Assembly: GCF_005765165.1 (NCBI RefSeq)
Contig: NZ_VCIW01000008.1
Span: 183,514-247,513, forward strand
Source of the DNA: Paenibacillus antri
GTDB taxonomy: Bacteria; Bacillota; Bacilli; Paenibacillales; YIM-B00363
Length of the DNA: 64,000 nucleotides
Direction: 5' to 3'
Within the stretch, counting starts at the first letter, position 1. Each line of letters begins with the position of its first letter. Positions 52,768 to 61,544 of this stretch are shown here, one piece after another. The notes below the pieces were generated by a model, which saw only the letters and a program-made list of their open reading frames with translations, searched no databases and had not been told where the DNA came from. The position numbers and the translations under genes were made by a program.

Positions 52768-53115
52768 TCACAGCCCAAGGTCCTTTCGCGAAGCAAGGGC
52801 GAGCCGTTCAACGAGATCGTCAGGGATGGGCTTGCGTGCCGAGAAGGTGACGCCCGTCTTGCTAGCCTTAAGTCCGGTAGCGGAAATTTCATCAGCATGG
52901 GCGGCAATTGCGCCGGGGGACAGATAGAGGCCGCATTGCTTAGTGAAGGCAGCATACCCCGCGATGATCGATTTTCCGATCCGAAACCCAGGCATTTTGT
53001 ATTCGATGACTTCTTCTGCGTCGGGCAGTGTAGAGGCAAGCTGAGCGCGTAATTGAGCCAGCAGCAGGCGGAATTGTTCCGGAGCCGCAGCAATATAGGT
53101 GTCATGGTCGGTCAT
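52768..53115 (-). CDS. DUF1801-family protein
   Basis: The protein has 115 residues from ATG 53115 (GAGGAATG about ten bases upstream; ATG 53124 is also possible). It shows the DUF1801/YdhG pattern: LPDAEEVIEYKMPGFRIGKS and YAAFTKQCGLYLSPGAIAAH, with the ending IPDDLVERLALASRKD. Relatives include frataxin-like iron chaperones. It is more GC-rich than its neighbours, which suggests a separate origin. It sits between repeats 4 and 5. Confidence 0.8.
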   Translation of the reverse strand: MTDHDTYIAAAPEQFRLLLAQLRAQLASTLPDAEEVIEYKMPGFRIGKSIIAGYAAFTKQCGLYLSPGAIAAHADEISATGLKASKTGVTFSARKPIPDDLVERLALASRKDLGL

Positions 53116-53218
53116 CGTTTTCATTCCTCATTTCCAACAACAAATTGTGGACGCACTACTACCAAGATTTTTCCGTATTGATTTTACCATATGATCCATA
53201 ATGTACATTAAACAATTC

Positions 53219-53310
53219 TGCCCCGTTAACGCAGTGAGGCCGCCGATCAGCGCCGGCAGCCACGTCAGGACACGAAGCAAGTTATCTACCGCAACTCGTC
53301 ACGGTTAAGG
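53219..53310. repeat. cassette-boundary repeat 5
   Basis: It begins CTGCCCCGTTAACGCAGTGA, has the hairpin GGCCGCCG/CGGCAGCC and ends CTCGTCACGGTTAAGG. It lies 30 bases from the end of the gene at 53341. Confidence 0.7.
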
Positions 53311-53340
53311 CGTGGATATCGCCTAGCATAAAAGATCAAA

Positions 53341-53631
53341 TCATCGAAAGGTATGGTCGAAGAAGTATTGAAGACCATGGTTCTGGATTTTTATTAGCAA
53401 CCATTTATGTCCCTCAAAATCGTACGGGATTTCAATTTTTAGCAAGCTTCGGCACTCATCTAAAAGTTGTAGAGCCCAAAACCTATGTTGAAGACTTTCG
53501 AAATTATTTATTTCAAATGATGGAGAACTATTCTTGATAAGGTCTCGTCTCAGCAATACCGGTTCATCTCGGTCTTTAAGAAACATTAATATGACCGATT
53601 CCATGTGTTGAGTATTTACGCGCTCCTTCAT
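53341..53631 (-). CDS. hypothetical protein (96 residues)
   Basis: The protein is alpha-beta in pattern and has no recognised family: MKERVNTQHMESVILMFLKD, FESLQHRFWALQLLDECRSL, then a strand-rich end HKWLLIKIQNHGLQYFFDH. No clear ribosome site precedes ATG 53631; an inner start near ATG 53604 is possible. It is bounded by repeats 5 and 6 as a single-gene unit. Confidence 0.5.
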   Translation of the reverse strand: MKERVNTQHMESVILMFLKDRDEPVLLRRDLIKNSSPSFEINNFESLQHRFWALQLLDECRSLLKIEIPYDFEGHKWLLIKIQNHGLQYFFDHTFR

Positions 53632-53704
53632 ATCGAAGCTAAACCTTCAACTCAACTTTTTGCTTTACTACTATACGGTTCACCGGAATTAATATTCAGC
53701 TATC

Positions 53705-53773
53705 CTGCCCAAATCGCTTAATAAGGCTGCCGCTTATTTGCTTGGCAGCCATGTAGTAAGTCTCTTTCATTTA
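53705..53773. repeat. cassette-boundary repeat 6
   Basis: It begins CTGCCCAAATCGCTTAATAA, has a perfect 7-bp hairpin GGCTGCC/GGCAGCC and ends GTCTCTTTCATTTAG. The TGA of the immunity-like gene at 53767 lies inside this end. Confidence 0.7.
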
Positions 53774-54576
53774 GTGCCCCATGTTAATCCCAGTATGACA
53801 GGAGGATAATATATTGGGTTGATCCAAGAATAAGTACCGTTTAATGATAACTGCCCCAGCCATATTTCATTTTCCTCGTCAACCTTTAACGCCCATTTCC
53901 CACTATATATTAATTGTCCTTTGTTTTTTTGCACGTAGTTTACAGCTTTCTCAAAATTAAACGTTCCCTTTATCGATTTATCGACTTCTTCACACATTGA
54001 AGCGTACTTTTCTTCCTTTTGCCTCCAAGAAAACTCCGAGTCCCACATCTCCACGAGTTGATATCCCTCTAGGTTGTTTTCCAACAAATCCTTTAGACGA
54101 TCAGAGACATAAATCTTCGGTAATACCGTATTTCCCTCATGTAACATGATTCTGAAAAGATCCTTGTCTTGTACAACATCCTTATAAAGCTCTAGCTCTT
54201 CATAATCGATTAATTTATTCGAGCTACCCAGACGCTTCTCTTTTGAATGATTCGGGTTGACACAATTTAAAACCGTTAATACATTCAATACAAAAAAAAC
54301 ACCCTCAGAGCTAGATAAAGGCAAGAATTCAACATTTAGGTTTGGAATCTGTGTAATTATATCCTTTGCTCGTTCACTTACAATAAGCGCCCCCCCAACT
54401 GCATTGAGAATATCCGAAGGCTTGCCCTTGTTATTTAATATCACGTTGTATCTTATCCAATTTCCTGATAACGGGCTCGCGTCTTGAACCATTTCTCTAA
54501 CATTTTTTCCATCTTCATAATTTTCAAAATTAACAGTATTATAAACTGGGTGATAATCTAGCCACCAAATTTTCAA
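53767..54576 (-). CDS. Imm11-like (DUF1629) immunity protein
   Basis: The protein has 269 residues starting MKIWWLDYHPVYNTVNF. The middle carries the DUF1629/imm11 pattern GGALIVSERAKDIITQIPNL followed by NVEFLPLSSSEGVFFVLNVL and later YVSDRLKDLLENNLEGYQLV. Members protect cells from toxins of contact-dependent or secreted polymorphic systems, although many stand alone. No toxin gene is adjacent here. It lies between repeats 6 and 7, fitting a mobile single-gene unit. The family match is from memory of motifs. Confidence 0.6.
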   Translation of the reverse strand: MKIWWLDYHPVYNTVNFENYEDGKNVREMVQDASPLSGNWIRYNVILNNKGKPSDILNAVGGALIVSERAKDIITQIPNLNVEFLPLSSSEGVFFVLNVLTVLNCVNPNHSKEKRLGSSNKLIDYEELELYKDVVQDKDLFRIMLHEGNTVLPKIYVSDRLKDLLENNLEGYQLVEMWDSEFSWRQKEEKYASMCEEVDKSIKGTFNFEKAVNYVQKNKGQLIYSGKWALKVDEENEIWLGQLSLNGTYSWINPIYYPPVILGLTWGTK

Positions 54577-54682
54577 CAGGGAATCTCTCCTTTGCCATCT
54601 TACTTTTTCCTAATTATAAGGTATACCCCCATTTTCCAAAATGCACCAGTGCCGCAATAACTATCTTATGTAGTTCCACATA

Positions 54683-54706
54683 ACTGCCAAGATACTTGAG
54701 TTAAGA
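54683..54706. repeat. cassette-boundary repeat 7 (short, degenerate)
   Basis: ACTGCCAAGATACTTGAGTT is followed by AAGAG; the TTA at 54701 is the stop codon of the phosphotransferase gene. The central hairpin is missing. Confidence 0.35.
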
Positions 54707-55711
54707 GACCTCAAGTTGCTGGAACAAGAACGATGCTCCGTCTACATAAGCTCTTAATATGGCTTGTGCATAGGGTTGTTCTTCAATCAAGCCTTCTGTT
54801 TCAAGAGGATTCTCCGCATGGAAACTATATGCCTCGATGATCGCCATGATGAAGAAGCACTCTAACTTCGGAATGTAACCGTCCTCCAGTTTTCTAATCC
54901 TCTGATACCCTTGAATGAAAGATTCTCTTTGTGATGGATATAGCCCCATGATGGACTGAGCTATATCGTAAAGATGGAAGCCAAAGCCACACCTCCCAAA
55001 ATCGATAGGATACGGTTCAATATCCCGAAAAACGACATTGCCAATGTGTAAGTCCGCATGGATCATTCCATAATTACGTTCATGACTTGTGAGCGTGTTG
55101 AGACAATCTACCACTTTGGTGGCAGCTAAAGAGTACAACTCAAAAGCTTCATCCGAAATGAAATGTCTGTGATGCAGCCCCAGATGCGTCCAATCTCGTT
55201 TAAAGCTTTGCAGGCCCCAAGAAGGACGAGAAAAACCGGTAGACGGGCTAAAATCAGAGCTTGCCTCGTGAAGGTTCGCCATCATCACTCCCATTTTTCG
55301 GACTACTTCCTCCGCTAATTCACCTTTCTCCAGACGTTCCCCTTCGATCCATCTCAATAAGGTCGAATAGAACCGTTGTCCGTTAATCGTCAACGTATCC
55401 GTAATGAAAGCTCCTTCCCGATTCGATACGGCTTCGGGCACGCTAAGGCCCTTGCTCTTAAGCGAAAACAACCATTCTAGTTCTGAGTTAATTTCCTCGC
55501 GCGGTTTGTTTTCCGGGTGAATGCGGAGCAAGAATTGTTCTCCCTCGTCGGTAACTATGCGGAAGGTGATATGTTCGGATACTTGAATGAAATGAACGGA
55601 GGTCCATTCTGTTTCGTATTCCTGCAAAGCTTTAAGCGCAGCTTGCTTCACTTGCCTCAAAGTTTGGCGTCGATTTACATCGGTATCGACCCGAAAGCCG
55701 GTATTCATCAT
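54701..55711 (-). CDS. phosphotransferase of the aminoglycoside/homoserine kinase family
   Basis: The protein has 336 residues from an ATG-ATG start after GAGGAGATAA. The catalytic loop is YGMIHADLHIGNVVF with the family HxD and Asn, and the metal-binding Asp lies in YPIDFGRCGFGFHLYDIAQS. The N-lobe contains EQFLLRIHPENKPREEINSE. It resembles aminoglycoside and homoserine kinases of Bacillota; the substrate is unknown. It forms a single-gene unit between repeats 7 and 8. Confidence 0.88.
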   Translation of the reverse strand: MMNTGFRVDTDVNRRQTLRQVKQAALKALQEYETEWTSVHFIQVSEHITFRIVTDEGEQFLLRIHPENKPREEINSELEWLFSLKSKGLSVPEAVSNREGAFITDTLTINGQRFYSTLLRWIEGERLEKGELAEEVVRKMGVMMANLHEASSDFSPSTGFSRPSWGLQSFKRDWTHLGLHHRHFISDEAFELYSLAATKVVDCLNTLTSHERNYGMIHADLHIGNVVFRDIEPYPIDFGRCGFGFHLYDIAQSIMGLYPSQRESFIQGYQRIRKLEDGYIPKLECFFIMAIIEAYSFHAENPLETEGLIEEQPYAQAILRAYVDGASFLFQQLEVS

Positions 55712-55782
55712 TTATCTCCTCGTTTACCATTCTCTCCACATTTTAACAGTGAAGAAGATCGTTATCACGGAAATTTTTTTAC

Positions 55783-55860
55783 TTCAACGAACAACGGCAG
55801 CCGATCTTTTGGCCGGCTGCCGTCGTGTCGTGATGGAACTATTGTTTCTCGTTGGTTCAA
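55783..55860. repeat. cassette-boundary repeat 8
   Basis: It contains TTCAACGAACAACGGCAGCC, an 8-bp hairpin CGGCAGCC/GGCTGCCG and ends TTTCTCGTTGGTTCAA. Left CTGCCC is lost. Confidence 0.6.
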
Positions 55861-55936
55861 AGTTTGTATCTAATTTGAAAATTCGTCGAGTAATTCTCAA
55901 ATTCCTTAGCGTCATAGTCTGTATCGTTCACTTATA

Positions 55937-56593
55937 TCAATCAAGTGAATGACCCAATAACCATGAATATAACTCAGGATTTGCATATGTTTCCGTCCAA
56001 GAATCGTGGTCAGCTTCGGGATATACAGTAAATTTTACATTTCCGCCACACGCTTGCAGAGCGTTGACCATATTCTCTGATTCTTCAAGCCTTACGACAT
56101 TGTCCTTTGCACCATGAAACGCCCACACAGGCGTATTGACCAACGCTTGCACTCGATTCGGATTGCCGCCTCCGCAAATGGGCACTATAGCTGCAAACTT
56201 TTCTGGGTGTGACGACGCCAGATCCCACGTACCATAGCCTCCCATACTTAGTCCGGTAAGATAAACCCGCTTTTCGTCTACATTGAAGCTCGTCGTTATT
56301 TCATCGAGTAATGCCAGCAGAGCATCTTTCTCGGCATTCCAGAATGAGTCCTCAGCACACTGCGGCGAGACAGCGATAAACGGTAGACTCGGATCATTTT
56401 CGGCAATTTTGGGGATACCATGCACCTTCACTTTTTGGATATCATCGCCACGTTCGCCTGCGCCGTGCAAAAACAAAACCAGCGGCCATTTTCTTTTATT
56501 ATCCTGTTCATAGCCTTCCGGCAAATGCAGCAGATAGTTTACCCGTACTGTCTTTGTTACTTGTTTTTCCAACTGGTGAGCGGCTTGACTCAT
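55937..56593 (-). CDS. alpha/beta hydrolase (dienelactone hydrolase/esterase type)
   Basis: The protein has 218 residues from ATG 56593 (GAAGGTGAT upstream; the GTG at 56602 is alternative). It has the oxyanion loop PLVLFLHGAGERGDD, nucleophile elbow GLSMGGYGTWDLA, the acid in HGAKDNVV and the His in YPEADHDSW. It acts on esters or peptides and is probably cytoplasmic (no signal peptide). It lies between repeats 8 and 9. Confidence 0.87.
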   Translation of the reverse strand: MSQAAHQLEKQVTKTVRVNYLLHLPEGYEQDNKRKWPLVLFLHGAGERGDDIQKVKVHGIPKIAENDPSLPFIAVSPQCAEDSFWNAEKDALLALLDEITTSFNVDEKRVYLTGLSMGGYGTWDLASSHPEKFAAIVPICGGGNPNRVQALVNTPVWAFHGAKDNVVRLEESENMVNALQACGGNVKFTVYPEADHDSWTETYANPELYSWLLGHSLD

Positions 56594-56694
56594 ACGTATC
56601 ACCTTCGATTCTCAAATTAGACGGAGCTCAGGCATACTTTTTATCACATAGACTTCCACATAGCTGAATAAACTCCTGCATTTTATGAACAAAG

Positions 56695-56787
56695 CTGCCC
56701 ATTACTTCAATGAGCGACGGCAGCCGGTCGTGTGGTCGGCTGCCGTTGTGTAATGTGGAGCTATCGTACCCGTCCCTCTGGTTTAAG
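56695..56787. repeat. cassette-boundary repeat 9
   Basis: CTGCCCATTACTTCAATGAG is followed by a perfect 10-bp hairpin ACGGCAGCCG/CGGCTGCCGT and the end CTATCGTACCCGTCCCTCTG with GTTTAAG. One of the clearest hairpins in the array. Confidence 0.7.
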
Positions 56788-56868
56788 GGTTTATCTCACG
56801 AAAACTCATAATTTTACGGCACCTGGGAAAAATGTTTGAAATACTGCACTAGTAAAGGAATTGTTCAG

Positions 56869-57297
56869 ATGAAAAAAATCATTAATGCAGTTATGCTGAG
56901 CATGGCGATTTTAGTACCGCAAACCAATGACCTTGCTTTTGCTAAGCCAATCCAAGATTCTGAGCAACTCAGGGTAGATGATATGCTCATGCTCTTTATG
57001 ACTCCCAACATTTACGAAGCAATTGGGGACTATTACTATCCGAACATTCTAAAGGTCAAGCCTGAAATTGAGCCATGGCATATTTCCGTTATCGATACCC
57101 ACAGAGTGAATGGTTTTCGTGGATTTGTTTTTTCAATTACTGTTGAAGTTGAGCCAAGCTTAGGCCATCACGTCCCTGTTGGGAAAGACCATTTGACATT
57201 TCGAGTATCAGTCGGTCCCTCCGTAAGGTTGATTAATCACAATCATATTGCTTCCTACGGACTACCTTCTGAATTACAAGAGTGGGCGGTGCGTTGA
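56869..57297 (+). CDS. secreted DUF3888-like protein
   Basis: The protein has 142 residues from ATG 56869 (AAAGGAATTG upstream; the longer frame at 56836 has none). Residues 1-27 are a signal peptide (MKKIINAVMLSMAILV ... AFAKP). The mature part reads LRVDDMLMLFMTPNIYEAIG and DYYYPNILKVKPEIEPW, the DUF3888 pattern seen in Bacillus exported proteins. It is the only array gene on the plus strand. Its TGA at 57295-57297 abuts the start of repeat 10. Confidence 0.75.
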   Translation: MKKIINAVMLSMAILVPQTNDLAFAKPIQDSEQLRVDDMLMLFMTPNIYEAIGDYYYPNILKVKPEIEPWHISVIDTHRVNGFRGFVFSITVEVEPSLGHHVPVGKDHLTFRVSVGPSVRLINHNHIASYGLPSELQEWAVR

Positions 57298-57298
57298 A

Positions 57299-57388
57299 CT
57301 GCCCGTTAATACAACGATCGCGCAGCAATACGAAAAGGCGGTGCATCGGCTCCACCGCTGCCGTGCTCTCGTCTCCGTTTAGCTCAAC
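57299..57388. repeat. cassette-boundary repeat 10
   Basis: It begins CTGCCCGTTAATACAACGAT, has the hairpin GGCGGTGCATCGGCTCCACC and ends GCTCTCGTCTCCGTTTAGCT plus CAAC. TTTAGCT supplies the TAA of the minus-strand gene at 57379. Confidence 0.75.
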
Positions 57389-57546
57389 GATTCATGTTGT
57401 TCCTTCTTTATTTCCTCCTCCTTTTCCTTGTAGTATCGATCCATCGCTTCTTTTGCCAGATCACGCCCACCAGGTAATTTGGAATTTATTCTAAGCAAGA
57501 TTCCAATAACGATTAGAAGTAAAATCACGATAATAAAATCGATTAT
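57379..57546 (-). CDS. small membrane protein, apparent ATA start (55 residues)
   Basis: After GGGAGGGG the frame reads ATA ATC GAT..., giving IDFIIVILLLIVIGILLRI as a single membrane segment, then SKLPGGRDLAKEAMDRYYKE and a charged EKEEEIKKEQHESLS tail. TAA lies in repeat 10. There is no ATG, GTG or TTG in frame near the ribosome site, so the ATA at 57546 would be the start; it could be a decayed ATG. The anchor-plus-charged-tail design is like other tiny Bacillota membrane proteins. Confidence 0.5.
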   Translation of the reverse strand: MIDFIIVILLLIVIGILLRINSKLPGGRDLAKEAMDRYYKEKEEEIKKEQHESLS

Positions 57547-58021
57547 TAACCCCTCCCGCTTAAAAACTCTCCCCCAATTAAATTTACCATATTAGTGGAA
57601 ATGTGTTTGGAACTCATTTAACAAATCTGCCGTTAGCTTAATACGCCGGCCAGGTTTTTTTTTGATCCATCCCCTCCCTCTTAGTCTACGGCGGGTTTTA
57701 ATCGGGTTATGTTATTGTCGCTCGACAGTTAAGTTGTCGGACGTCAAGAACTTGACCCGTTAAGCGGCAAGAACTTAGTCGATACTTCATCGCCTGAAGA
57801 TATTCTTCATAAGCCGATCTCCAGATGGATGTCATTGCAAAAAGTTGGCTGAGCGTTAATAGCCCTTACCTAGAAAAAGGTAAGGGCTACGTAAATATGC
57901 AGCTTTTTTAATGTACAAGCTGCGCTTGATTTCGCGTTGTCTTTTGCCATCTCCCCACTGGGGTTCGTTTCGCTTAAAGTAATCACCTGCTATTGGTAAT
58001 GACAAGAGGTTTATTGATAGA
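57547..58021. other. gene-free stretch with a degenerate repeat and two hairpins
   Basis: It holds CTGCCGTTAGCTTA (57627-57640, cassette repeat 11, degenerate), the palindrome GTCAAGAACTTGAC, a perfect hairpin TAGCCCTTACC/GGTAAGGGCTA (57860-57889) and GCAGCTT/AAGCTGC (57899-57923). I find no gene. The hairpins may end transcription of hxlR. Confidence 0.5.
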
Positions 58022-58408
58022 TTACAATGGGGTCCCCTGACAAGTCTGTCCGTCTTTCCATATTACTTGTTCCCCATATTTTTTTCCCCAATTGTACATC
58101 ATTTTTAAGACAGGCATTAGACTTTCGCCGTGTTCCGTCAAAGAATATTCAACCCGGGGCGGGACCACGGGATATACTTTACGGAAGATCAACTGATCTT
58201 CTTCCAATTCGCGCAGCTGATTGGTCAACATTTTTTGCGTAATGTGAGGGACTAGTTTTTTCAGCTCGCTAAACCGTTTCGTTCCTTCCATACCGAGATG
58301 CCACAATATGATTAATTTCCACTTGCCTCCGATCACGGCCAGCGTCAATTCCTTCTCGCAGTTAATCGTCATCAAATCGATTCGATCTTTTACTTCGTTC
58401 GCCATCAT
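58022..58408 (-). CDS. hxlR: HxlR-type regulator
   Basis: The protein has 128 residues: Cys17 in [20 protein letters not shown], the recognition helix [18 protein letters not shown] and the wing [17 protein letters not shown]. HxlR activates the ribulose-monophosphate genes in B. subtilis when formaldehyde is present, using a conserved N-terminal Cys. Here it lies downstream of hxlA-hxlB on the same strand, not divergent as in B. subtilis, with a 266-base gap that should hold its own promoter. Confidence 0.85.
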   Translation of the reverse strand: MMANEVKDRIDLMTINCEKELTLAVIGGKWKLIILWHLGMEGTKRFSELKKLVPHITQKMLTNQLRELEEDQLIFRKVYPVVPPRVEYSLTEHGESLMPVLKMMYNWGKKYGEQVIWKDGQTCQGTPL

Positions 58409-58674
58409 CCATCCCCTCCTCTTGGTAGTATATCACAAGTACCTACAGTAGATATAAGGATATACTTCCTGTTTGGAAACTGAAGGGACTGAACATTTAA
58501 TACATGATTCGAGTGCGTCAACTGCTTTCCAACCTCTTCCCAATGCGTAAAGTAGTGGCGTCTCCACTTTACACATCCAGAAGAAACCGTTCGCAACCTT
58601 CCGTGTCTTCATGTATGAAGGAAAGTTCTCACCAAGAGCAGCGAGGAGTTTCTGTAAAATTGCTTGCGATCGAC

Positions 58675-59232
58675 TTACTCCAGGTTGGCATGTCTGCCGT
58701 ACATCCTGCCGGACTCCAGCCCCCGTTTGTCCATCAGCCGGAGAATGACGGCGTCGTAAAATACCAATAAAGTTTGTTCGAACAAAGAGGCCATCGGCTG
58801 GATCGTCGAATGGCTGCTGCCTGCTTGATTCTTGGGTGACCCCGGCAGCTTTACCAGAGCATCCGCCAGACTACCAATCGTCGACTCCGGAGCGATCGTG
58901 ACCACAACAACAGACGCCGCCAGGCTCTTCGCTTTTTGGGCCATCGGGATCAAGCTTCTTGTTTCCCCTGAGCCCGATCCGATGATCAGGACATCGCCCT
59001 TGTCGATGCCGGGAGTTACCGTTTCTCCAACCACATAAGCGTCTTTCCCGGTATGCATCAGGCGCATGGCGAAAGCCCGTCCCATTAAACCCGATCTTCC
59101 TGCGCCTGCTACAAATACCTTGTTTGATTGCAAAATGATGTCGGCCAATGTTTCCGACTCTTCTTCGGCGATCCGCTCTACCGAACGATGAAGCTCCTTG
59201 ACGATCTCTGCAGCATATTCTGTCGTTTTCAT
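58675..59232 (-). CDS. hxlB: 6-phospho-3-hexuloisomerase
   Basis: The protein has 185 residues and a SIS fold: VFVAGAGRSGLMGRAFAMRL and VLIIGSGSGETRSL. It converts D-arabino-3-hexulose 6-phosphate to fructose 6-phosphate, the second step of formaldehyde fixation. The ending LMDKRGLESGRMYGRHANLE is the family's. It starts four bases after the hxlA stop, so the two are coupled. Confidence 0.95.
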   Translation of the reverse strand: MKTTEYAAEIVKELHRSVERIAEEESETLADIILQSNKVFVAGAGRSGLMGRAFAMRLMHTGKDAYVVGETVTPGIDKGDVLIIGSGSGETRSLIPMAQKAKSLAASVVVVTIAPESTIGSLADALVKLPGSPKNQAGSSHSTIQPMASLFEQTLLVFYDAVILRLMDKRGLESGRMYGRHANLE

Positions 59233-59236
59233 GAGA

Positions 59237-59869
59237 TTAGGCCTGATTAACCATTCTTTTCATTTCTGCCGCAGTTGCCTTCTTGTCCAACTGACCGGTA
59301 ATGCCGCCGCCGACAATGACCAGATCCGGTTTGGCTTTGATGACTTCCGGCAGCGTATTAAGCTTAATGCCGCCTGCGATCGCCGTTTTTGCATGCTTGA
59401 CGACACGTTTGATGGCTGTAAGCTCCTCAAGGGAGTTTTTTCCTCCAGCCTGATGATCGTATCCGGAATGGACGCAAATGTAATCCACGCCAAGCGCGTC
59501 GATTTCCTTCGCCCTGCCTTCAATGTCCTTCACGTTGATCATGTCGACCATGATTTTTTTGTTATTTTTCCTGGCTTCTTCGACGGCACCCCGAATCGTC
59601 GAATCATCCGATGCTCCGAGAACGGTAATGATATCCGCTCCCGCTTCCGATGCTTTCATAACCTCGTATCCGCCCGCGTCCATTATTTTCAGGTCGGCCA
59701 AAACGCGCAGCGACGGAAATGCCTCTTTGATTTCCTTTACCGCTCTCAGCCCTTCGTTAATGACGACCGGCGTGCCGATTTCGACGATATCTATATGCTC
59801 CGCTACTTCCGCAACCACTTGTTTCGCACCGGGAATGTCTACAAGATCCAGCGCCAATTGTAGCTCCAT
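59237..59869 (-). CDS. hxlA: 3-hexulose-6-phosphate synthase
   Basis: The protein has 210 residues from ATG 59869, after AAGGAGAG. It condenses formaldehyde with ribulose 5-phosphate. The TIM barrel of the OMPDC superfamily shows MELQLALDLVDIPGAKQVVA, ADLKIMDAGGYEVMKASEAG (metal and proton-transfer Asp/Lys) and VIVGGGITGQLDKK. It is the first gene of hxlAB and serves formaldehyde detoxification. Confidence 0.96.
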   Translation of the reverse strand: MELQLALDLVDIPGAKQVVAEVAEHIDIVEIGTPVVINEGLRAVKEIKEAFPSLRVLADLKIMDAGGYEVMKASEAGADIITVLGASDDSTIRGAVEEARKNNKKIMVDMINVKDIEGRAKEIDALGVDYICVHSGYDHQAGGKNSLEELTAIKRVVKHAKTAIAGGIKLNTLPEVIKAKPDLVIVGGGITGQLDKKATAAEMKRMVNQA

Positions 59870-60104
59870 AATGATGATCTCTCCTTCAAAATGATTTGTT
59901 TTTCAATTCAAACCTATTGTAGAGCCATCGTTTCATTTCCGTAAGTAGGCACTTTGACGTGTGATAGTTACTCCAGGGATACTATGCCACTTTTTCGTAT
60001 GTACTTGTAATGAGGACTGATTTAAAACACAATAAATGACGTCCGGATGATTTGCCTAATTTCACAGAGTCATATCTGGTCATGTTGTCCGAAAAGATAA
60101 CCGT

Positions 60105-60404
60105 TTGTATAATGTTGCTCATTTGTTTTATCCAGATGGAACCGTTGCAGAGCAACCCAAACTTCATATCACACCAACAGAAGTAAAGGAATGGAAGATG
60201 CACCTTGACGAAAGGTTGCAAGTGTTCGAGACCGTCAAAGGAACGATCGGCATGCTGACTTGCTACGATATCGAATTTCCGGATCGCGTCCGTTACACCA
60301 GCCATGCGAGAACGATTGAAAACCAGGTCTATGTAGTTGTTACAGGAGATTCGCACTTCCAAGAGGTGAGCGGGAATGTTTCAAAAAGAATTGTACGTTT
60401 TTGA
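60105..60404 (+). pseudogene. carbon-nitrogen hydrolase (YhcX-like) gene remnant
   Basis: The fragment reads YNVAHLFYPDGTVAEQPKLH and ITPTEVKEW, then GMLTCYDIEFPD with the nucleophilic Cys, and immediately RVRYTSHARTIENQVYVVV. In intact relatives about 30 residues separate these last two blocks, so an internal piece is deleted, and both ends are missing. It lies just upstream of hxlA on the opposite strand. Confidence 0.65.
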
Positions 60405-60576
60405 CCGCGAGCAGCCGGTTCCTATTATCATCAGAAACTATGAAGAAAAGGACTTTGGACTGGATATAGTGGCTACCCAAACGGAATCGTTAATTGCATT
60501 GTATATGGAATATAATGAGTGGATATTAGACTATGATAGGAAGAAAATCGATCTAACGTTTGCTCTGGGGAGATAA
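60376..60576 (+). pseudogene. possible truncated acetyltransferase-like fragment
   Basis: This 66-residue frame overlaps the end of the hydrolase remnant. It contains PIIIRNYEEKDFGLDIVATQ, which looks like the beginning of a GNAT domain, then loses similarity and stops. It is probably another piece of the same decayed region. Confidence 0.3.
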
Positions 60577-60902
60577 ACTCCCTCGGTATAATTTGATTTT
60601 CTCACGCTGGTAGGTTAAGCGAGAGTGTTTTCGTTCCCGGCATTGTCGAAGTACGAATATGTACGCCGGAACAAGCGGCGGCCTCATTTTGAAGCCGGTG
60701 CGCATTGCGTTGCCGGGCGGTCATCGTACATATGAAAAACAATATTTTTCTCTGGATGCATGAAGTAAATCCTATCCGAGGTGTAATTCCCTTTGTGTGG
60801 AAAATCGGCAAAGCTTATAGCCGCCCCTATCGCTCATCAGACTGCCAACCGGCAGCCTGTTCATGACGCTCTTGTCTCCGTTACAGCAACGCAACTTCCA
60901 AC
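60577..60902. other. 326-base stretch without a supported gene
   Basis: It contains repeat 12 at its right end and a short plus-strand frame (from 60660, MYAGTSGGLILKPVRIALPG) that has no ribosome site and no known relative. I see no other structure. Confidence 0.4.
60821..60890. repeat. cassette-boundary repeat 12
   Basis: It begins CCGCCCCTATCGCTCATCAG, has a short hairpin CTGCC/GGCAG and ends GACGCTCTTGTCTCCGTTAC with AGCAAC. The unknown gene at 60903 ends 13 bases further. Confidence 0.65.
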
Positions 60903-61466
60903 TCATTTTACAAGTGAAATGTACTGCCGTTCCTTCAGTTCAAACTGATCTCCTAACGTAAATATGGAGAGTCTTATAAATGTGTCAAGCTCAGGATTTC
61001 TTTCCTGAGTTTCCTCTCCAATCCAGCATGAGTATAGTTCAAAAACGGCCTGATCGTCACCAATTTTCTTCATTAAGTCGAAGAGGACAGTGACACACTT
61101 TACAGAAGCCCTATAATCTTCTGGGAAGAGTTCTTTCACCTCTAGGTTGAAGTGAAAACTCCCCCAATTAGGTGCGATTCCATAAACATACGGCTGCTTA
61201 AAGTGTTTTCGTATCGTGTCGTAGCCTTGATGTAAATCATAAATCATTATTCCTGCCGCATCTTCAATTGTTTCGTATACTTCAATTTCATCTTCGCAGA
61301 TCGAGGATGGGTAATCACCCGGAAAGTGAACATAAGAACTTTCATTCGACAAAAAATGAAATGCTTTGGTGGGCATACGTCCGCTCTTATCTAATGCTGA
61401 TTTTCTTCCTCCCGTTTCCCCTAAAGGCAAGGGGTTATTTGATGCAATATAGTGAAACAGACTCAC
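60903..61466 (-). CDS. hypothetical protein (187 residues)
   Basis: I choose GTG 61466 because GGGAGGAG lies eight bases upstream; the ATG at 61484 lies before that site. The protein begins SLFHYIASNNPLPLGE and continues AFHFLSNESSYVHFPGDYPS and GIMIYDLHQGYDTIRKHFKQ, with a C-terminal half rich in Phe and Leu. No domain is recognised. It is a single gene between repeat 12 and the recombinase gene. Confidence 0.6.
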   Translation of the reverse strand: MSLFHYIASNNPLPLGETGGRKSALDKSGRMPTKAFHFLSNESSYVHFPGDYPSSICEDEIEVYETIEDAAGIMIYDLHQGYDTIRKHFKQPYVYGIAPNWGSFHFNLEVKELFPEDYRASVKCVTVLFDLMKKIGDDQAVFELYSCWIGEETQERNPELDTFIRLSIFTLGDQFELKERQYISLVK

Positions 61467-61544
61467 CGCATTCGCTCCTCCCATTGCGACAACCAGTCTT
61501 TGGCTGTGATACTCTGCTCAATTAGTTCATTGGAGCCCAAGGAC

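Noticed and set aside
51105..57388. Repeats as ordinary Rho-independent terminators
   Set aside because: They lack T tracts, share conserved ends far outside the hairpin and occur on both sides of genes, so termination alone does not explain them, though some may also terminate.
59198..59863. Plus-strand frame of 221 codons opposite hxlA
   Set aside because: Antisense shadow of a well-identified gene.
60602..60811. Minus-strand frame of 69 codons near repeat 12
   Set aside because: No ribosome site, no motif, unusual composition; probably chance.
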